Notes: generated by a model not told the origin, from the letters alone. A DNA stretch of 64,000 bases from Carnobacterium maltaromaticum DSM 20342 (GCF_000744945.1 NZ_JQMX01000001.1:2728001-2792000), one strand, 5' to 3'; positions 8,527 to 18,040 are shown, numbered from the stretch's first letter. Made by a program: numbers and translations.

Positions 8527-8899
8527 ATCAAGGCTAGTTCTTTTGAGCCAGTCCTTTGGAAAAAAGATAAATTCCCAAAAAAGTAAAGAGCAACTTTTAC
8601 TGGAATTTGCTATTTTTCTGCCAGGCCTAAACGGCTTAAAAGAACTTTTTATCAAGGCTAGTTCTTTTGAGCCAGTCCTTCGGAAAAAAGATAAATTCCC
8701 AAAAAAGTAAAGAGCAACTTTTTCTGGAATTTGCTATTTTTCTGCCAGGCCTAAACGGCTTAAAAGAACTTTTTATCAAGGCTAGTTCTTTTGAGCCAGT
8801 CCTTCGGAAAAAAGATAAATTCCCAAAAAAGTAAAGAGCAACTTTTCCTGGGATTTCCTATTTTTCTGCCAGGCCTAAACGACTCAAAAGAACGTTTTA
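8527..8899 (+). repeat. Tandem palindromic leader elements, locus 2 (three units of 124 bp)
   Basis: Units begin at 8527, 8651 and 8775. They are the second subtype: GAGCCAGTCC at the left pairs with GGCC...GGCTTA at the right, AAATTCC pairs with GGAATTT, and AAAAGT pairs with ACTTTT. The array ends with AACGTTTTAT directly against the AAGGAGG of the next gene. No terminator was found between the GH8-like gene and this array. Confidence 0.88.
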
Positions 8900-8914
8900 T
8901 AAGGAGGTAAAGAA

Positions 8915-10411
8915 GTGAAACAACTAAAGAAGCTGTTACTTAACAGCGGGATAACTATTTCGACTGTTATTTCACCGTCGTTATTAGCAGTCTTTCTTGC
9001 AGCCATTGTAGCTGGGATTGCATTATTTATTCAACCTTTAATAGGAATTGCAGATAATGGTGACTTTTTAAGAATGTTGTACAGCAATGGCTTGTATCAA
9101 TTACCAAAATATAGTGACCAATATTTCAGTTATTTTATTAAAGAGTATGGCATTATGCACTATTACAATGAACATGGTGCTAGTTTATTTTCATCAGAGC
9201 CACTTTTTATTCACTTAGCTGTGGTATTGAATAAATTGTTTTATAGCCAAACTATTTTTGATATCCGTTTTTTGAGCTTCATTTATTATGTTTTGTTTTT
9301 AGGTAGCATTTATTTATTAACAGAAGCTCTGACTTATCGAATCAAAGGTTGGAAAGGCTACTTCATTGCCCTTTTTGTAGTGATTATCTTTACAGATACA
9401 GCATATATAGCTTATTTTAACTCACTTTATAGTGAGCCAATTATGTTTATTATGTGTTTATATATTGTTTCTTCGACATTGTTGATGTGTCGGAAACGCT
9501 ACAATGATGGTGTCCTATTGGTTTTGTTAACCCTTAGTTCGATGTTACTAATCACATCTAAGCAACAAAACGCGCCATTAGTAGTTTTTATTGCATTTAT
9601 TTATATTGGGTTATTATTTATTAAAAAGACAGTGATTTCGCGAATGATGGTTGTTTTTAGCTTAGTTTTAGTATTAGTGACGGGTGTGGCAACTTATAAG
9701 TTAATCACCTCAGAATTTAACAAAATTAATCAATTTCAATCGATGACACGCGGTGTTTTACTGGAATCTGAGAATCCAGAAGCAACACTTAGTGACGGTG
9801 GAATTAGTGAACAATTTGCTTTATTAAAAGAAAATATTTATTTTCAAGAATATACAGCTATTGATGTAAATAGTCCTTATATGGTGGATAATTTTTATGA
9901 AAAATATGGATTCGGTTGGATTTTAAAAAATTATTTAGCCCATCCTAAAGAATTTTATGATATTTTGGATGTCGCTGCTCATGATATTCATGAAGTTCAA
10001 ACCGTTGAAATGGGGAACTATGAAAAGAAAGTTGGGAAAAAAGCTAAAAGTCAGGCGACTTATTTTACTCTCTATAGTCGTTTAAAACGTACTGTCTATC
10101 CTAAAACGCTAGGTTTTTTAATTATTTGGACACTCGTCTATTTAGCTCTCTATTTTCCTAGCACATACCGAGCTTATCAACAAAATAATCCACGAGGCTT
10201 ATTGCGTTATTGGTTGATTTTAGCTAGTATTGGCATGATTTTTGGAATTCTATTAATTTCTGTCGTGGGGGATGGAGACGCCGATTTGGCAAAACATCTT
10301 TTTTTAATAGCTGTTTTATTCGATTTTCTAACAATTATGACGTTAAGCGATATTTTATTCAATCGCTTATGGCAGCAAGAAACAGAATTTGATTCGCTGA
10401 AACTAAAATAA
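8915..10411 (+). CDS. Polytopic membrane protein of the exopolysaccharide operon (PssA position)
   Basis: 498 residues with about ten to twelve membrane segments. After the first segment an external loop reads IADNGDFLRML, and a later one YFNSLYSEPIM; acidic residues in the first external loops are reminiscent of GT-C-fold glycosyltransferases, but I cannot assign a family with certainty. GTG 8915 lies 7 nt after AAGGAGG. It is the first gene of a tightly spaced five-gene operon with GT2 and BcsB-like genes, in the position of pssA in Listeria. A role in polymer modification or export is inferred from context. Confidence 0.6.
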   Translation: MKQLKKLLLNSGITISTVISPSLLAVFLAAIVAGIALFIQPLIGIADNGDFLRMLYSNGLYQLPKYSDQYFSYFIKEYGIMHYYNEHGASLFSSEPLFIHLAVVLNKLFYSQTIFDIRFLSFIYYVLFLGSIYLLTEALTYRIKGWKGYFIALFVVIIFTDTAYIAYFNSLYSEPIMFIMCLYIVSSTLLMCRKRYNDGVLLVLLTLSSMLLITSKQQNAPLVVFIAFIYIGLLFIKKTVISRMMVVFSLVLVLVTGVATYKLITSEFNKINQFQSMTRGVLLESENPEATLSDGGISEQFALLKENIYFQEYTAIDVNSPYMVDNFYEKYGFGWILKNYLAHPKEFYDILDVAAHDIHEVQTVEMGNYEKKVGKKAKSQATYFTLYSRLKRTVYPKTLGFLIIWTLVYLALYFPSTYRAYQQNNPRGLLRYWLILASIGMIFGILLISVVGDGDADLAKHLFLIAVLFDFLTIMTLSDILFNRLWQQETEFDSLKLK

Positions 10412-10437
10412 ATGAATCAGGAGGGGGGATGCGTTAA

Positions 10438-12006
10438 ATGATAAAGTGGTATAAGTTAATGGCAATAGGTTGTCTTTTCTGGTTAGTTAGTTGCTTTTCC
10501 TATCCGACATCCGTATTTGCTGATACAAAGCCAGACGAGAGTGAGATGAAACTATTACTTGTGTATGACAGTCTAGATACATCTGGTTCAGGTGAAGAAA
10601 AAATTAGTACTTTGCAACGTTTGCTCACTAGTTTTAATGTTGTGGTGACAACTATTTCAGTTGCAGAGTACCATGAAAACGAAATGTCTGATTTTAATGG
10701 AATCATTACATTGATTAATGCACCAGACTTGGCTATTGAAAATCCGTTTTATTTAAAGGATCGTGATGCTTTTACAGGATTAAAATTACATATTGGTGGT
10801 AATTTACCTATGAAATGGCAAAAGCAGCTTGGTATTGAATTGGAGCAAATTAATGGTGAACGAGGCAACTTAGTCAGTCTTAGTGAGAAAGCTAATGAAG
10901 TCATGGAAACGGAATTGACGGTTGAGGTTGCGGCTGGAATTTCGGAAGCAGCTGAAGAATTTGGACGAATAGATTTTGAGAACCACAATGAATTGAAACC
11001 TTATGGCATTTTAAATGGCAACTCTGCTTATCTTCCTTATCTAAAGCCAGATGGGTTGAGTTTTATTTTAACGAGCCAACTCATTCAAAAATGGTTGAAG
11101 CAAACTGGGACATTTAACCCTATGTTAGTTTTCACAGATGTGACACCTTTTTCAAACCTCCCTCTTATTAAGTATTTAGCAGATCAGTTATATGATGCAG
11201 GGATTCCCTTTGCATTAAGTGCAACAAGCGTTTGGCAAAATGTAGATTTAAAAGCAATGAAAAATTATACTGACATGTTACGTTATGTAGCGGCTCGAAA
11301 TGGCGGGCTACTTTTAAAAACTCCTGAGGTAATGGGTGTTAGTAGAGAGCAACGCGATTTAGCAGCTATTATGCCGAAAACAATTGATGAACTAGTGGCA
11401 GATAATGTTTTTCCTGTAGGCATTAGTGCGCCGGCCTATTGGAATCAAGATACAGAATATCAACAAGATGGCTTGTCTTATAGTTCGACAGTTCTGTTGC
11501 TGCCTAACCCTAAGAAGCTTCAGTACCGAGATAAGACGACGACTGCTCCAATTTATGATACGACTTATTTTGGGTTGCCAGTCTCTTCACTAAAGGCAGT
11601 TGAATGGGGAGCAATAGAAAGGCATAAATTTAATACTCCGACAGCCTTGACTTATAAAATACCGGACACGAGAAAAGAATGGGATAACATCAATAAAGAG
11701 TTAAATCAGCTGCCTTTTTTATTTCGAGGAATAAATTTGAGAGAACACAATGTGGTGACAGAAACCAATCAAATAAAAGTGGAAAATGCGATTTTAACAG
11801 TTAATGGTGAACGTGAGTATCCGGAAACAATGGTGAAATCAGTAGCAGGAAAGCAAGCAAAAACAGTGAAAGATACAGGTAGTTTAACAGATTTTTTTAA
11901 TTTACAGGACAAAATTTTCATCGTTATTATTAGTGCCACTTTATTTGTATTAAGTATCTTTTTTGTTATTGGCTATAATTTATATAAAGGAAAATATAGA
12001 AAGTGA
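10438..12006 (+). CDS. Secreted membrane-anchored DUF2334-like protein (PssB position)
   Basis: 522 residues: signal peptide (about 1-28), large external part, C-terminal membrane helix (about 490-515) and short basic tail. The stretch MLVFTDVTPFSNLPLIKYLADQL followed by AGIPFALSATSVW resembles DUF2334, a NodB-like polysaccharide deacetylase fold. The Asp pair usually seen as DDV is TDV here, and where the HGxxH metal site is expected the sequence reads LLLKTPEVMG, so catalysis by the usual mechanism looks doubtful. Family knowledge says such proteins modify or sense secreted polysaccharides. It follows the previous gene by 26 bp with a GGAGG site. Confidence 0.6.
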   Translation: MIKWYKLMAIGCLFWLVSCFSYPTSVFADTKPDESEMKLLLVYDSLDTSGSGEEKISTLQRLLTSFNVVVTTISVAEYHENEMSDFNGIITLINAPDLAIENPFYLKDRDAFTGLKLHIGGNLPMKWQKQLGIELEQINGERGNLVSLSEKANEVMETELTVEVAAGISEAAEEFGRIDFENHNELKPYGILNGNSAYLPYLKPDGLSFILTSQLIQKWLKQTGTFNPMLVFTDVTPFSNLPLIKYLADQLYDAGIPFALSATSVWQNVDLKAMKNYTDMLRYVAARNGGLLLKTPEVMGVSREQRDLAAIMPKTIDELVADNVFPVGISAPAYWNQDTEYQQDGLSYSSTVLLLPNPKKLQYRDKTTTAPIYDTTYFGLPVSSLKAVEWGAIERHKFNTPTALTYKIPDTRKEWDNINKELNQLPFLFRGINLREHNVVTETNQIKVENAILTVNGEREYPETMVKSVAGKQAKTVKDTGSLTDFFNLQDKIFIVIISATLFVLSIFFVIGYNLYKGKYRK

Positions 12007-12016
12007 GTGAAAAAAT

Positions 12017-13267
12017 ATGACGCTAGCAGATTATTTATTACTAGTCGCAATTTTTTCTATTTGGGGATTATTATTAGTTAATGTGGCCTTGATTATTGCG
12101 GGCTACATTTATTATATAAAAATAGAAGGAAAGGAACTTCCTGAAATTAAGGGTGTTCCACCGTTGGTGACAATTATGGTCCCGGCCCATAATGAAGGCG
12201 TCGTTATTGTAAAGACAGTGGAGTCATTATTGCGCTTTGATTACCCACAAGATCGCTATGAAATTATTGTCATTAATGATAATTCATCAGATAATAGCGC
12301 AGAATTATTAGCTGCAATTCAAGCCAAAAATCCAACTCGCCAGCTGCATATTATCAATACGGATGCTGTAGTTGGAGGAAAGGGTAAATCGAATGCTCTG
12401 AATATTGGTTTTAAACAGGCTAAAGGGGATTTAATTGCGATTTATGATGCAGATAATACGCCAGAAAAAACAGCATTACGCTATCTTGTAGCAGAACTGA
12501 GCAATGACGAAAAATTAGGTGCCGTAGTTGGGAAATTTAGAACTAGAAATCGCAACGCCAGTCTATTGACGCGTTTTATTAATATCGAAACGTTGTCTTT
12601 TCAGTGGATGGCTCAAGCAGGTCGTTGGCAATTATTCAAATTATGTACGATTCCTGGTACCAACTTTATCATGAGGCGAGAAATTATTGAAGCAATTGGT
12701 GGTTGGGATGAGAAAGCTTTGGCAGAAGATACCGAAATTAGTTTTCGAATTTACATGATGGGTTATAAAATCAAGTTTCAACCTAAAGCGGTAACTTGGG
12801 AGCAAGAACCTCAAACCTTAAAGGTCTGGTTTCGTCAACGGACACGCTGGGTAAAAGGCAATATTTATGTTATTGTGAAAAATGCACCGTTATTATTCAA
12901 CGCAAAAGCACGTAAAATCCGTTTTGATATTTTGTACTTTTTATCCATTTATTTTTTGCTAATGACTTCGTTGGTTGTTTCAGATGTACTGTTGTTACTT
13001 AATTTGATGGGCTATGTGACGACAACATTGGCTGGTTTTAGTGGGTTGCTGTGGTTATTAGCAATCATTCTTTTCGTCGTAGGAACATTTATTACGATTA
13101 CAACTGAAAAGGGTGAAATGACGTTTGGAAATTTGGGCATTATTTTACTTATGTATGTAACATACAGTCAGATGTGGTTAGCTGTTGCGGCATATGGAAT
13201 GGTAATGTTTATTAAAGAAACAGTTCTAAAACGTGAAGTCAAATGGTATAAAACAGAGCGGTTTTAG
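12017..13267 (+). CDS. pssC: Processive GT2 glycosyltransferase, cellulose-synthase-like
   Basis: Membrane synthase of 416 residues that polymerises a nucleotide sugar and extrudes the chain. One or two N-terminal helices, a cytoplasmic GT2 domain, and three or four C-terminal helices. The D,D,D,Q/RxxRW signature is complete: INDNSSD, YDADN, LAEDTE and RQRTRW. There is no PilZ domain, so c-di-GMP control must come from another subunit. The family includes BcsA, PgaC and the Listeria PssC protein, whose operon has the same order. The start ATG follows a weak GTGAGTG site 10 bp after the previous stop, suggesting coupling. Symbol by analogy. Confidence 0.88.
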   Translation: MTLADYLLLVAIFSIWGLLLVNVALIIAGYIYYIKIEGKELPEIKGVPPLVTIMVPAHNEGVVIVKTVESLLRFDYPQDRYEIIVINDNSSDNSAELLAAIQAKNPTRQLHIINTDAVVGGKGKSNALNIGFKQAKGDLIAIYDADNTPEKTALRYLVAELSNDEKLGAVVGKFRTRNRNASLLTRFINIETLSFQWMAQAGRWQLFKLCTIPGTNFIMRREIIEAIGGWDEKALAEDTEISFRIYMMGYKIKFQPKAVTWEQEPQTLKVWFRQRTRWVKGNIYVIVKNAPLLFNAKARKIRFDILYFLSIYFLLMTSLVVSDVLLLLNLMGYVTTTLAGFSGLLWLLAIILFVVGTFITITTEKGEMTFGNLGIILLMYVTYSQMWLAVAAYGMVMFIKETVLKREVKWYKTERF

Positions 13268-13288
13268 CGAGAAGTGGAGGAAAGTTAG

Positions 13289-15370
13289 ATGAAAAAATGG
13301 TTTTTAATGGGATTCGTTGTTATTTTTAGTATTGTATCAAGCTCAGTTGTAGTTTATGGAGCAGAAGCTGAACCACAAACGTTTATTACCAAATTTGATA
13401 ATACAGATAGCTCCTTGACTGGGGTTTCAGCGACAACGAATTTATATTTTCAAATATTGGATTATTGGGAAGTCGATCAAGTCAGACTTAATTTGGACTA
13501 TCAAATTTCTCAATTGACCAAAAATGATGTTTCGAGTGTGACGTTATCGATTAATGGGATGAAGTTCAATTCTTTTCGACCAACAGAAACAAGTCTTGAA
13601 AAACAGCACTTAGTGATTGATATACCTAAAGAACTAATTAAACAAGGTTCAAATGTATTAAAAATAGAAGGCGCAATTATGACGACCAACGGTGAAGATC
13701 AATGTAGTTTGACGGAGACACCTGCTGATTGGTTGCATATTTTTAAAGGCTCAAATGTTGGTGTAAATTATACAAAAAAAGAAATGCCAGAAACAATCCA
13801 AGCTTTTTATGAGCGGTTTAGTGGGATGGATTCTGTTGTTCATAAAGAGGTGGCCGTTATCGTTCCTGAAAAAGCCACTCCAACTGAATTAGAAACAGCA
13901 ACCTATACCTTATCTGGATCTGCAAAAGCAAATGGACAAGATGATCAACAAATTCCAATCGGCACATTAAATGATTCGCATTTAGCGCAATTGCCACTTG
14001 TTGTTTTAGTAGCAGAGTATGATCATTTACCTGCTGACTATCAAACTAAAATTGATAAAAATAGTGTCAAAGAGCAAGCTATTCTAAAAGTGATAAAAAA
14101 AGAAAATCAAACGGTGTTAGTTATCACTTCTAGTGATAAGAAAGCATTAGTTAAGGCAGGACGGTATAGTGCAAACGAGGAACTAATGTCTGAAACACAA
14201 CTAGTTAGTAAAGAGGTGTCTAAAGATTTAGATACGGCAACGTCTCATTTGAAAATTGAAGAGGATTTTCAAATGACAAGTACAGGAGATGAATTAAAAG
14301 GGCCTTTTCACCAAGAGCAAACTTACTTTATGTCGTTGCCAGCGAATCGTTCTTTAGCTGCAAATAGTCAAGTGAATTTGGCTTTTCGTTATGCTAAAAA
14401 TCTTGATTTTGATCGTTCACTTATGACTGTTTCGATTGGTGGTATACCGATTGGTAGTAAAAAATTAACGAAGGAATATGCTGATGGCGATACAGCAACT
14501 TTTACCTTGCCGCCAGACTTAGATGTGTCAGGCAATTTTGCAGTGACCGTCAGTTTTGATTTAGAAATTAAAGATTTACAATGCACCCCTAGACAGGATG
14601 AGACTCCGTGGGCCTATATTTCTCCAGAGTCTATGATGAGGGTAAACACGAAAGATCGGACAGACTTATTGTTTGAAAACTATCCATTTCCATTTTTAAA
14701 AGATGGGAGTTTTAATCAAATAGCAGTGGTTTTACCGGAAGAGATGAATGCTGACTATTATCGTGGGCTGACGAATATTTTTAATTTACTAGGAAAATAC
14801 GCGCAAGATAATACAGGTGAAGTTGTTTTTTATTCAAGTTCAGCAACGAAAGAAGAGCTAAAATCTAGCAATATTATTACTATGGGTTCAGCTCTAGATA
14901 ATACGTTTATTAAAGGAATTAATGAGAAGTTATATTTTAAATACGATAAAGACGGAGCAGGATTTTTATCCAATGAAAAATTAAGTATTGAATCTAATTA
15001 CGGACAACAAATTGGGACTGGACAGTTACTACACTCACCGTACACTGCTAGTAATGGGTTGTTGGTTATGACAGGAGCTACTCCGCAGTCCGTTTATTTG
15101 GCTTCCAAAGAGCTGTCGACTCAAGATAAAGTTCAAAAACATAGTGGAGATGCTTTTACTGTGGATAAAGATAATCGGGTTAATAGCTATCGCTTTAAAA
15201 AGAAAGGGGATATCGGAGAAGCAACGACCTTTGTTGATAAAGTTAAAAAGGAATCGAATCTTTTGTTATACCTTGGATTAGTGGGCTTAGTGTTAGCTTC
15301 AATTCTAATTGCCTTAATCTTAGCATTTAGAAAAAATCGTTTAGATAAGGAGGATAATGATGAAAAATAA
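13289..15370 (+). CDS. pssD: BcsB-like synthase partner protein
   Basis: 693 residues with signal peptide (about 1-24), a long external region and a C-terminal membrane anchor (about 655-680) with a basic tail. The paired modules with NLYFQILDYWEVDQVRLNL and later SQVNLAFRYAKNLDFDRS resemble the carbohydrate-binding/jelly-roll repeats of the BcsB family (Pfam bacterial cellulose synthase subunit). Such proteins sit outside the membrane next to the GT2 synthase and guide the nascent chain. It lies between the synthase and the receptor gene and overlaps the latter's start by 11 nt. Symbol by analogy with Listeria. Confidence 0.8.
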   Translation: MKKWFLMGFVVIFSIVSSSVVVYGAEAEPQTFITKFDNTDSSLTGVSATTNLYFQILDYWEVDQVRLNLDYQISQLTKNDVSSVTLSINGMKFNSFRPTETSLEKQHLVIDIPKELIKQGSNVLKIEGAIMTTNGEDQCSLTETPADWLHIFKGSNVGVNYTKKEMPETIQAFYERFSGMDSVVHKEVAVIVPEKATPTELETATYTLSGSAKANGQDDQQIPIGTLNDSHLAQLPLVVLVAEYDHLPADYQTKIDKNSVKEQAILKVIKKENQTVLVITSSDKKALVKAGRYSANEELMSETQLVSKEVSKDLDTATSHLKIEEDFQMTSTGDELKGPFHQEQTYFMSLPANRSLAANSQVNLAFRYAKNLDFDRSLMTVSIGGIPIGSKKLTKEYADGDTATFTLPPDLDVSGNFAVTVSFDLEIKDLQCTPRQDETPWAYISPESMMRVNTKDRTDLLFENYPFPFLKDGSFNQIAVVLPEEMNADYYRGLTNIFNLLGKYAQDNTGEVVFYSSSATKEELKSSNIITMGSALDNTFIKGINEKLYFKYDKDGAGFLSNEKLSIESNYGQQIGTGQLLHSPYTASNGLLVMTGATPQSVYLASKELSTQDKVQKHSGDAFTVDKDNRVNSYRFKKKGDIGEATTFVDKVKKESNLLLYLGLVGLVLASILIALILAFRKNRLDKEDNDEK

Positions 15371-15806
15371 TAAATTATTATCCGATTTAGCCTTATTAGG
15401 TTTTCTATTATTAATGTTTATTATCGTCGTATTTACAACATTTGATCAAAGTAGTTTTGTTCAGAATATTATTTTTATGAACGTGGCCTTACTATTGGCG
15501 ATTATCACATATTTTACAACAATTACAGCTGGTTTGATTTTAAATTTAATTTTTATCTTTTTACAAGGAAGTTATGCGTTATACCAATCTATTTCTACAA
15601 GTGAAACATTTGGAGCGAGCTTGTATTTTTGGTTAGTAATGACACCTCTTTTATCTGTGACTCTGTATATGTTTAGTTATCGAACACAGAAGCTACAAGC
15701 AGAAAATAGTCAGTTAGAACGCAAGAACCGTCAGCTAGGAATATTGGATGATGAAACGAGATTACGAACAATCCGTGCCTATAACCTGCATTCCCGAATT
15801 GTGTAA
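15360..15806 (+). pseudogene. pssE: c-di-GMP receptor gene (PssE/PelD-like), 5' part cut by IS
   Basis: Start ATG 15360, 6 nt after AAGGAGG (an ATG at 15357 is also in frame). The fragment encodes four membrane helices (about residues 8-105), a coiled-coil linker rich in Gln/Glu/Asn, and the first residues of a GGDEF-like domain (LDDETRLRTIRAY). Host sequence ends at 15784; the last seven residues, NLHSRIV, come from the IS. Joining 15360-15784 directly to 17535-17955 restores one continuous frame of 281 residues, showing that the gene was intact before insertion. The cut product keeps the membrane part but lacks the signalling domain. Confidence 0.9.
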
Positions 15807-15819
15807 CGATAATCACTCG

Positions 15820-15857
15820 AAAAACCGCTATAACGATTGATATATAGCGGTTTTTTT
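15820..15857 (+). terminator. Hairpin terminator at the left end of the IS
   Basis: AAAACCGCTATA and TATAGCGGTTTT pair around a short loop and are followed by seven T residues. It would stop operon transcription entering the IS, so the 3' part of the receptor gene is probably poorly transcribed. Confidence 0.85.
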
Positions 15858-15907
15858 GTAGACTTATAACTCGTTATATAATATAATGTATAACGAGGAG
15901 TGTTGAT

Positions 15908-17512
15908 ATGGCAGTTATTTTTCAGACAAACAAGAAAACGGGCATTACTTATGCCTATCAGAATGAACCCTACTGGGATAAGGAAAAGCAACAATCACGC
16001 GCTAAGAGGACACTGATTGGAAAAGTCGATCCGGTTACAGGTGAAATCGTCCCAACACGTTCGTACAAAAAGAAACCGGCCCCGACTTCATCGGAAGTTA
16101 AGCCAGGGCCGATTCCAATGACACAAGTCCGAAGAATCTTCTATGGGGCAGGTTATCTGCTCGATCAAATTGGCAAGCAGACAGGCGTATACGCGGACCT
16201 TAAGGCCATCTTCCCGGAGCATTATAAGCAAATTCTGTCGATCGCCTATTACTTGATTCTCGAAGAGAATAACGCCTTGAGTCGTTTTTCCCATTGGCAA
16301 AAACTGCATCATCACCCGTATTGCCAGGATATTCCTTCACAACGAAGCAGCGACCTATTCCAAGCAATCGATGAGGAAGGCCGGATGGCCTTCTTTCAGA
16401 AACAAGGCAACCGCCGGATGGAAAAGGAGTATTGGGCATTTGACACTACGTCGATATCGAGTTACTCAGAGGTCTTATCGCAAGTGAAGAAGGGACGAAA
16501 CAAGGAACACGACCGCTTGCCACAAATCAACTTGGCACTCTTGTTTGGGGCGCAATCCGGACTGCCCTTTTATTACCGCAAGCTCTCCGGAAATATCACC
16601 GATGTTAAAACGGTTCGGCAACTCATGAAGGAATTTGATGTAATGGGCTACAAAAAGGTCAACGTGATATTTGATCGAGGTTTTTACAGCAAGGATAATA
16701 TCAACGCCTTGTATAAACACCACCAGAAATTCGTGATAGGAGTGCAACTCAAACTCAAATATGTCAAGGGTGTGTTGGAAGCGGAACGTGAGAACTTGAA
16801 ACTTTGGTCAAACTTCGAAACACAGTTCACCACCTACGGTGTATGTCGCACAATAAACTGGGAATACGAACAGGAACGTCCGTATAAAGGTGATGTGATA
16901 AAATTGGAAAAGCGCGCGTATCTGCATCTGTTCTACAATCCTGAAAAAGCGATTAAAGATCAGGTAGACATGAACGACTATCTGACAGCCCTTCACCAAG
17001 ATCTGAAGGAAAATACACTAAAAGATTATCGTATGAAAGATTATGATAAGTACTTCGAAGTTACTGAGACACCTAAACGAGGGAAGAAAATCACGCCTAA
17101 AGAAGAGGCGATGCGCAATGCGGTTAGAAATTATGGTTACTTCGCCTTGCTTTCTAATGAGGTCAATGATCCGTTTGAAGCGTTGTCTCTTTATCGCAGC
17201 AAGGATGTTGTTGAAAAAGCCTTCGGCAATTTAAAAGAGCGCCTCAACTTCAGAAGAATGCAAGTTTCATCCGAATTGTCCCTGAATGGGAAGCTTTTTG
17301 TGGAATTCATCGCCTTAATCTACTTATCCTACGTGAAAAAGAAGATGCAGGATGCCGAGCTATTTAACCAATGGACCCTTCAAGGTGTACTGGACGAACT
17401 GGACATGATTGAATTATTTGAGGCCCCCGGGCACGGTCGCGTGTTGGGAGAGGTTACGACGAAGCAGAAGGAATTATACGAGGCGTTAGGCGTTGCCCTT
17501 CCCTCGTTATAA
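15908..17512 (+). CDS. DDE transposase of the IS
   Basis: 534 residues, full length. Acidic catalytic residues appear in FDTTSISSYSE (about residue 179), VIFDRGFYSKD (about residue 255) and the IS4-superfamily Y-(2)-R-(3)-E-(6)-K pattern in YRSKDVVEKAFGNLKERL (about residues 428-445). ATG 15908 follows CGAGGAG by 7 nt. It moves the element by cutting and joining at the terminal inverted repeats. No frameshift or stop interrupts it. Confidence 0.93.
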   Translation: MAVIFQTNKKTGITYAYQNEPYWDKEKQQSRAKRTLIGKVDPVTGEIVPTRSYKKKPAPTSSEVKPGPIPMTQVRRIFYGAGYLLDQIGKQTGVYADLKAIFPEHYKQILSIAYYLILEENNALSRFSHWQKLHHHPYCQDIPSQRSSDLFQAIDEEGRMAFFQKQGNRRMEKEYWAFDTTSISSYSEVLSQVKKGRNKEHDRLPQINLALLFGAQSGLPFYYRKLSGNITDVKTVRQLMKEFDVMGYKKVNVIFDRGFYSKDNINALYKHHQKFVIGVQLKLKYVKGVLEAERENLKLWSNFETQFTTYGVCRTINWEYEQERPYKGDVIKLEKRAYLHLFYNPEKAIKDQVDMNDYLTALHQDLKENTLKDYRMKDYDKYFEVTETPKRGKKITPKEEAMRNAVRNYGYFALLSNEVNDPFEALSLYRSKDVVEKAFGNLKERLNFRRMQVSSELSLNGKLFVEFIALIYLSYVKKKMQDAELFNQWTLQGVLDELDMIELFEAPGHGRVLGEVTTKQKELYEALGVALPSL

Positions 17513-17534
17513 ATTCCGGGAATTCAGGCTATAA

Positions 17535-17955
17535 AGAGGATGCACAGGTGTTTATGTCAACTTCACGTCGTTTTAACTTACCTGTAACAATGGTTGTGAT
17601 TCAGGTTAAGCACTGGAATGAATTGCAGCGAATGTTGTCGGAAGACCAAATTTCGGCTGTTATTGGACGTGTTACAAGTACAATGAAGCAGGCGATTCGA
17701 GATAATGATATTTTATATGTCTTAGAACGCGAAAACTTAACTTGGGGTTTGCTACTTTTTACAGATCAAGCAGGTGCAAGAGTTGTAACAGAACGGATTA
17801 AAGAATTTTTTGAAGAGTCAATTAGTGATTTTTCAGCTAAGAATCAAGTTCAAATTGAGATAAAATCTGGTGCAGCAGAATATGTACAAGAAACGATTAA
17901 AAGCCCGTATGACTTTGTTGAGGCAGCTATAAAAGAGTTAGAGTATGATGTGTAA
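17535..17955 (+). pseudogene. pssE: c-di-GMP receptor gene (PssE/PelD-like), 3' part
   Basis: Remainder of the interrupted receptor gene. It encodes the degenerate GGDEF domain: RDND (in MKQAIRDNDILYV) sits where diguanylate cyclases have their RxxD inhibitory site, while the GGDEF motif itself is replaced by a sequence around RENLT. An intact I-site with a dead active site is the mark of c-di-GMP receptors such as PelD and Listeria PssE. A GTG at 17548 with GAGG 8 nt upstream could start a soluble 135-residue fragment, but no convincing outward promoter is seen in the IS end. A strong terminator follows. Confidence 0.88.
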
Positions 17956-17990
17956 TAAACAGTTGGGAAAATAGAATGAGCCAGAAATTT

Positions 17991-18040
17991 AGCCTGATTC
18001 ACTTAGACTTGTTGATTCTAAGTGAATCAGGCTAATTTTT
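17991..18040 (+). terminator. Terminator of the exopolysaccharide operon
   Basis: AGCCTGATTCACTTAGA and TCTAAGTGAATCAGGCT form a perfect 17-bp stem with a 9-nt loop, then a T-rich tail. Confidence 0.93.

Larger units (their letters stand above)
15785..17528 (+). mobile_element. Insertion sequence, 1744 bp, IS4 superfamily (IS1634-like)
   Basis: The ends are imperfect inverted repeats: left CCTGCATTCCCGAATT, right (reverse complement) CCTGAATTCCCGGAATT. The target is duplicated as CTATAA at 15779-15784 and 17529-17534. It carries one transposase gene. The left end has a strong hairpin terminator before the transposase gene, a usual IS device against transcription from outside. The element looks visibly richer in G and C than the flanking operon, consistent with arrival from another genome. 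Both ends and the transposase appear intact, so it may still be mobile. Confidence 0.93.

Noticed and set aside
15360..17955. Two separate genes either side of the transposase
   Set aside because: The target duplication and in-frame joining show one gene interrupted by the IS.
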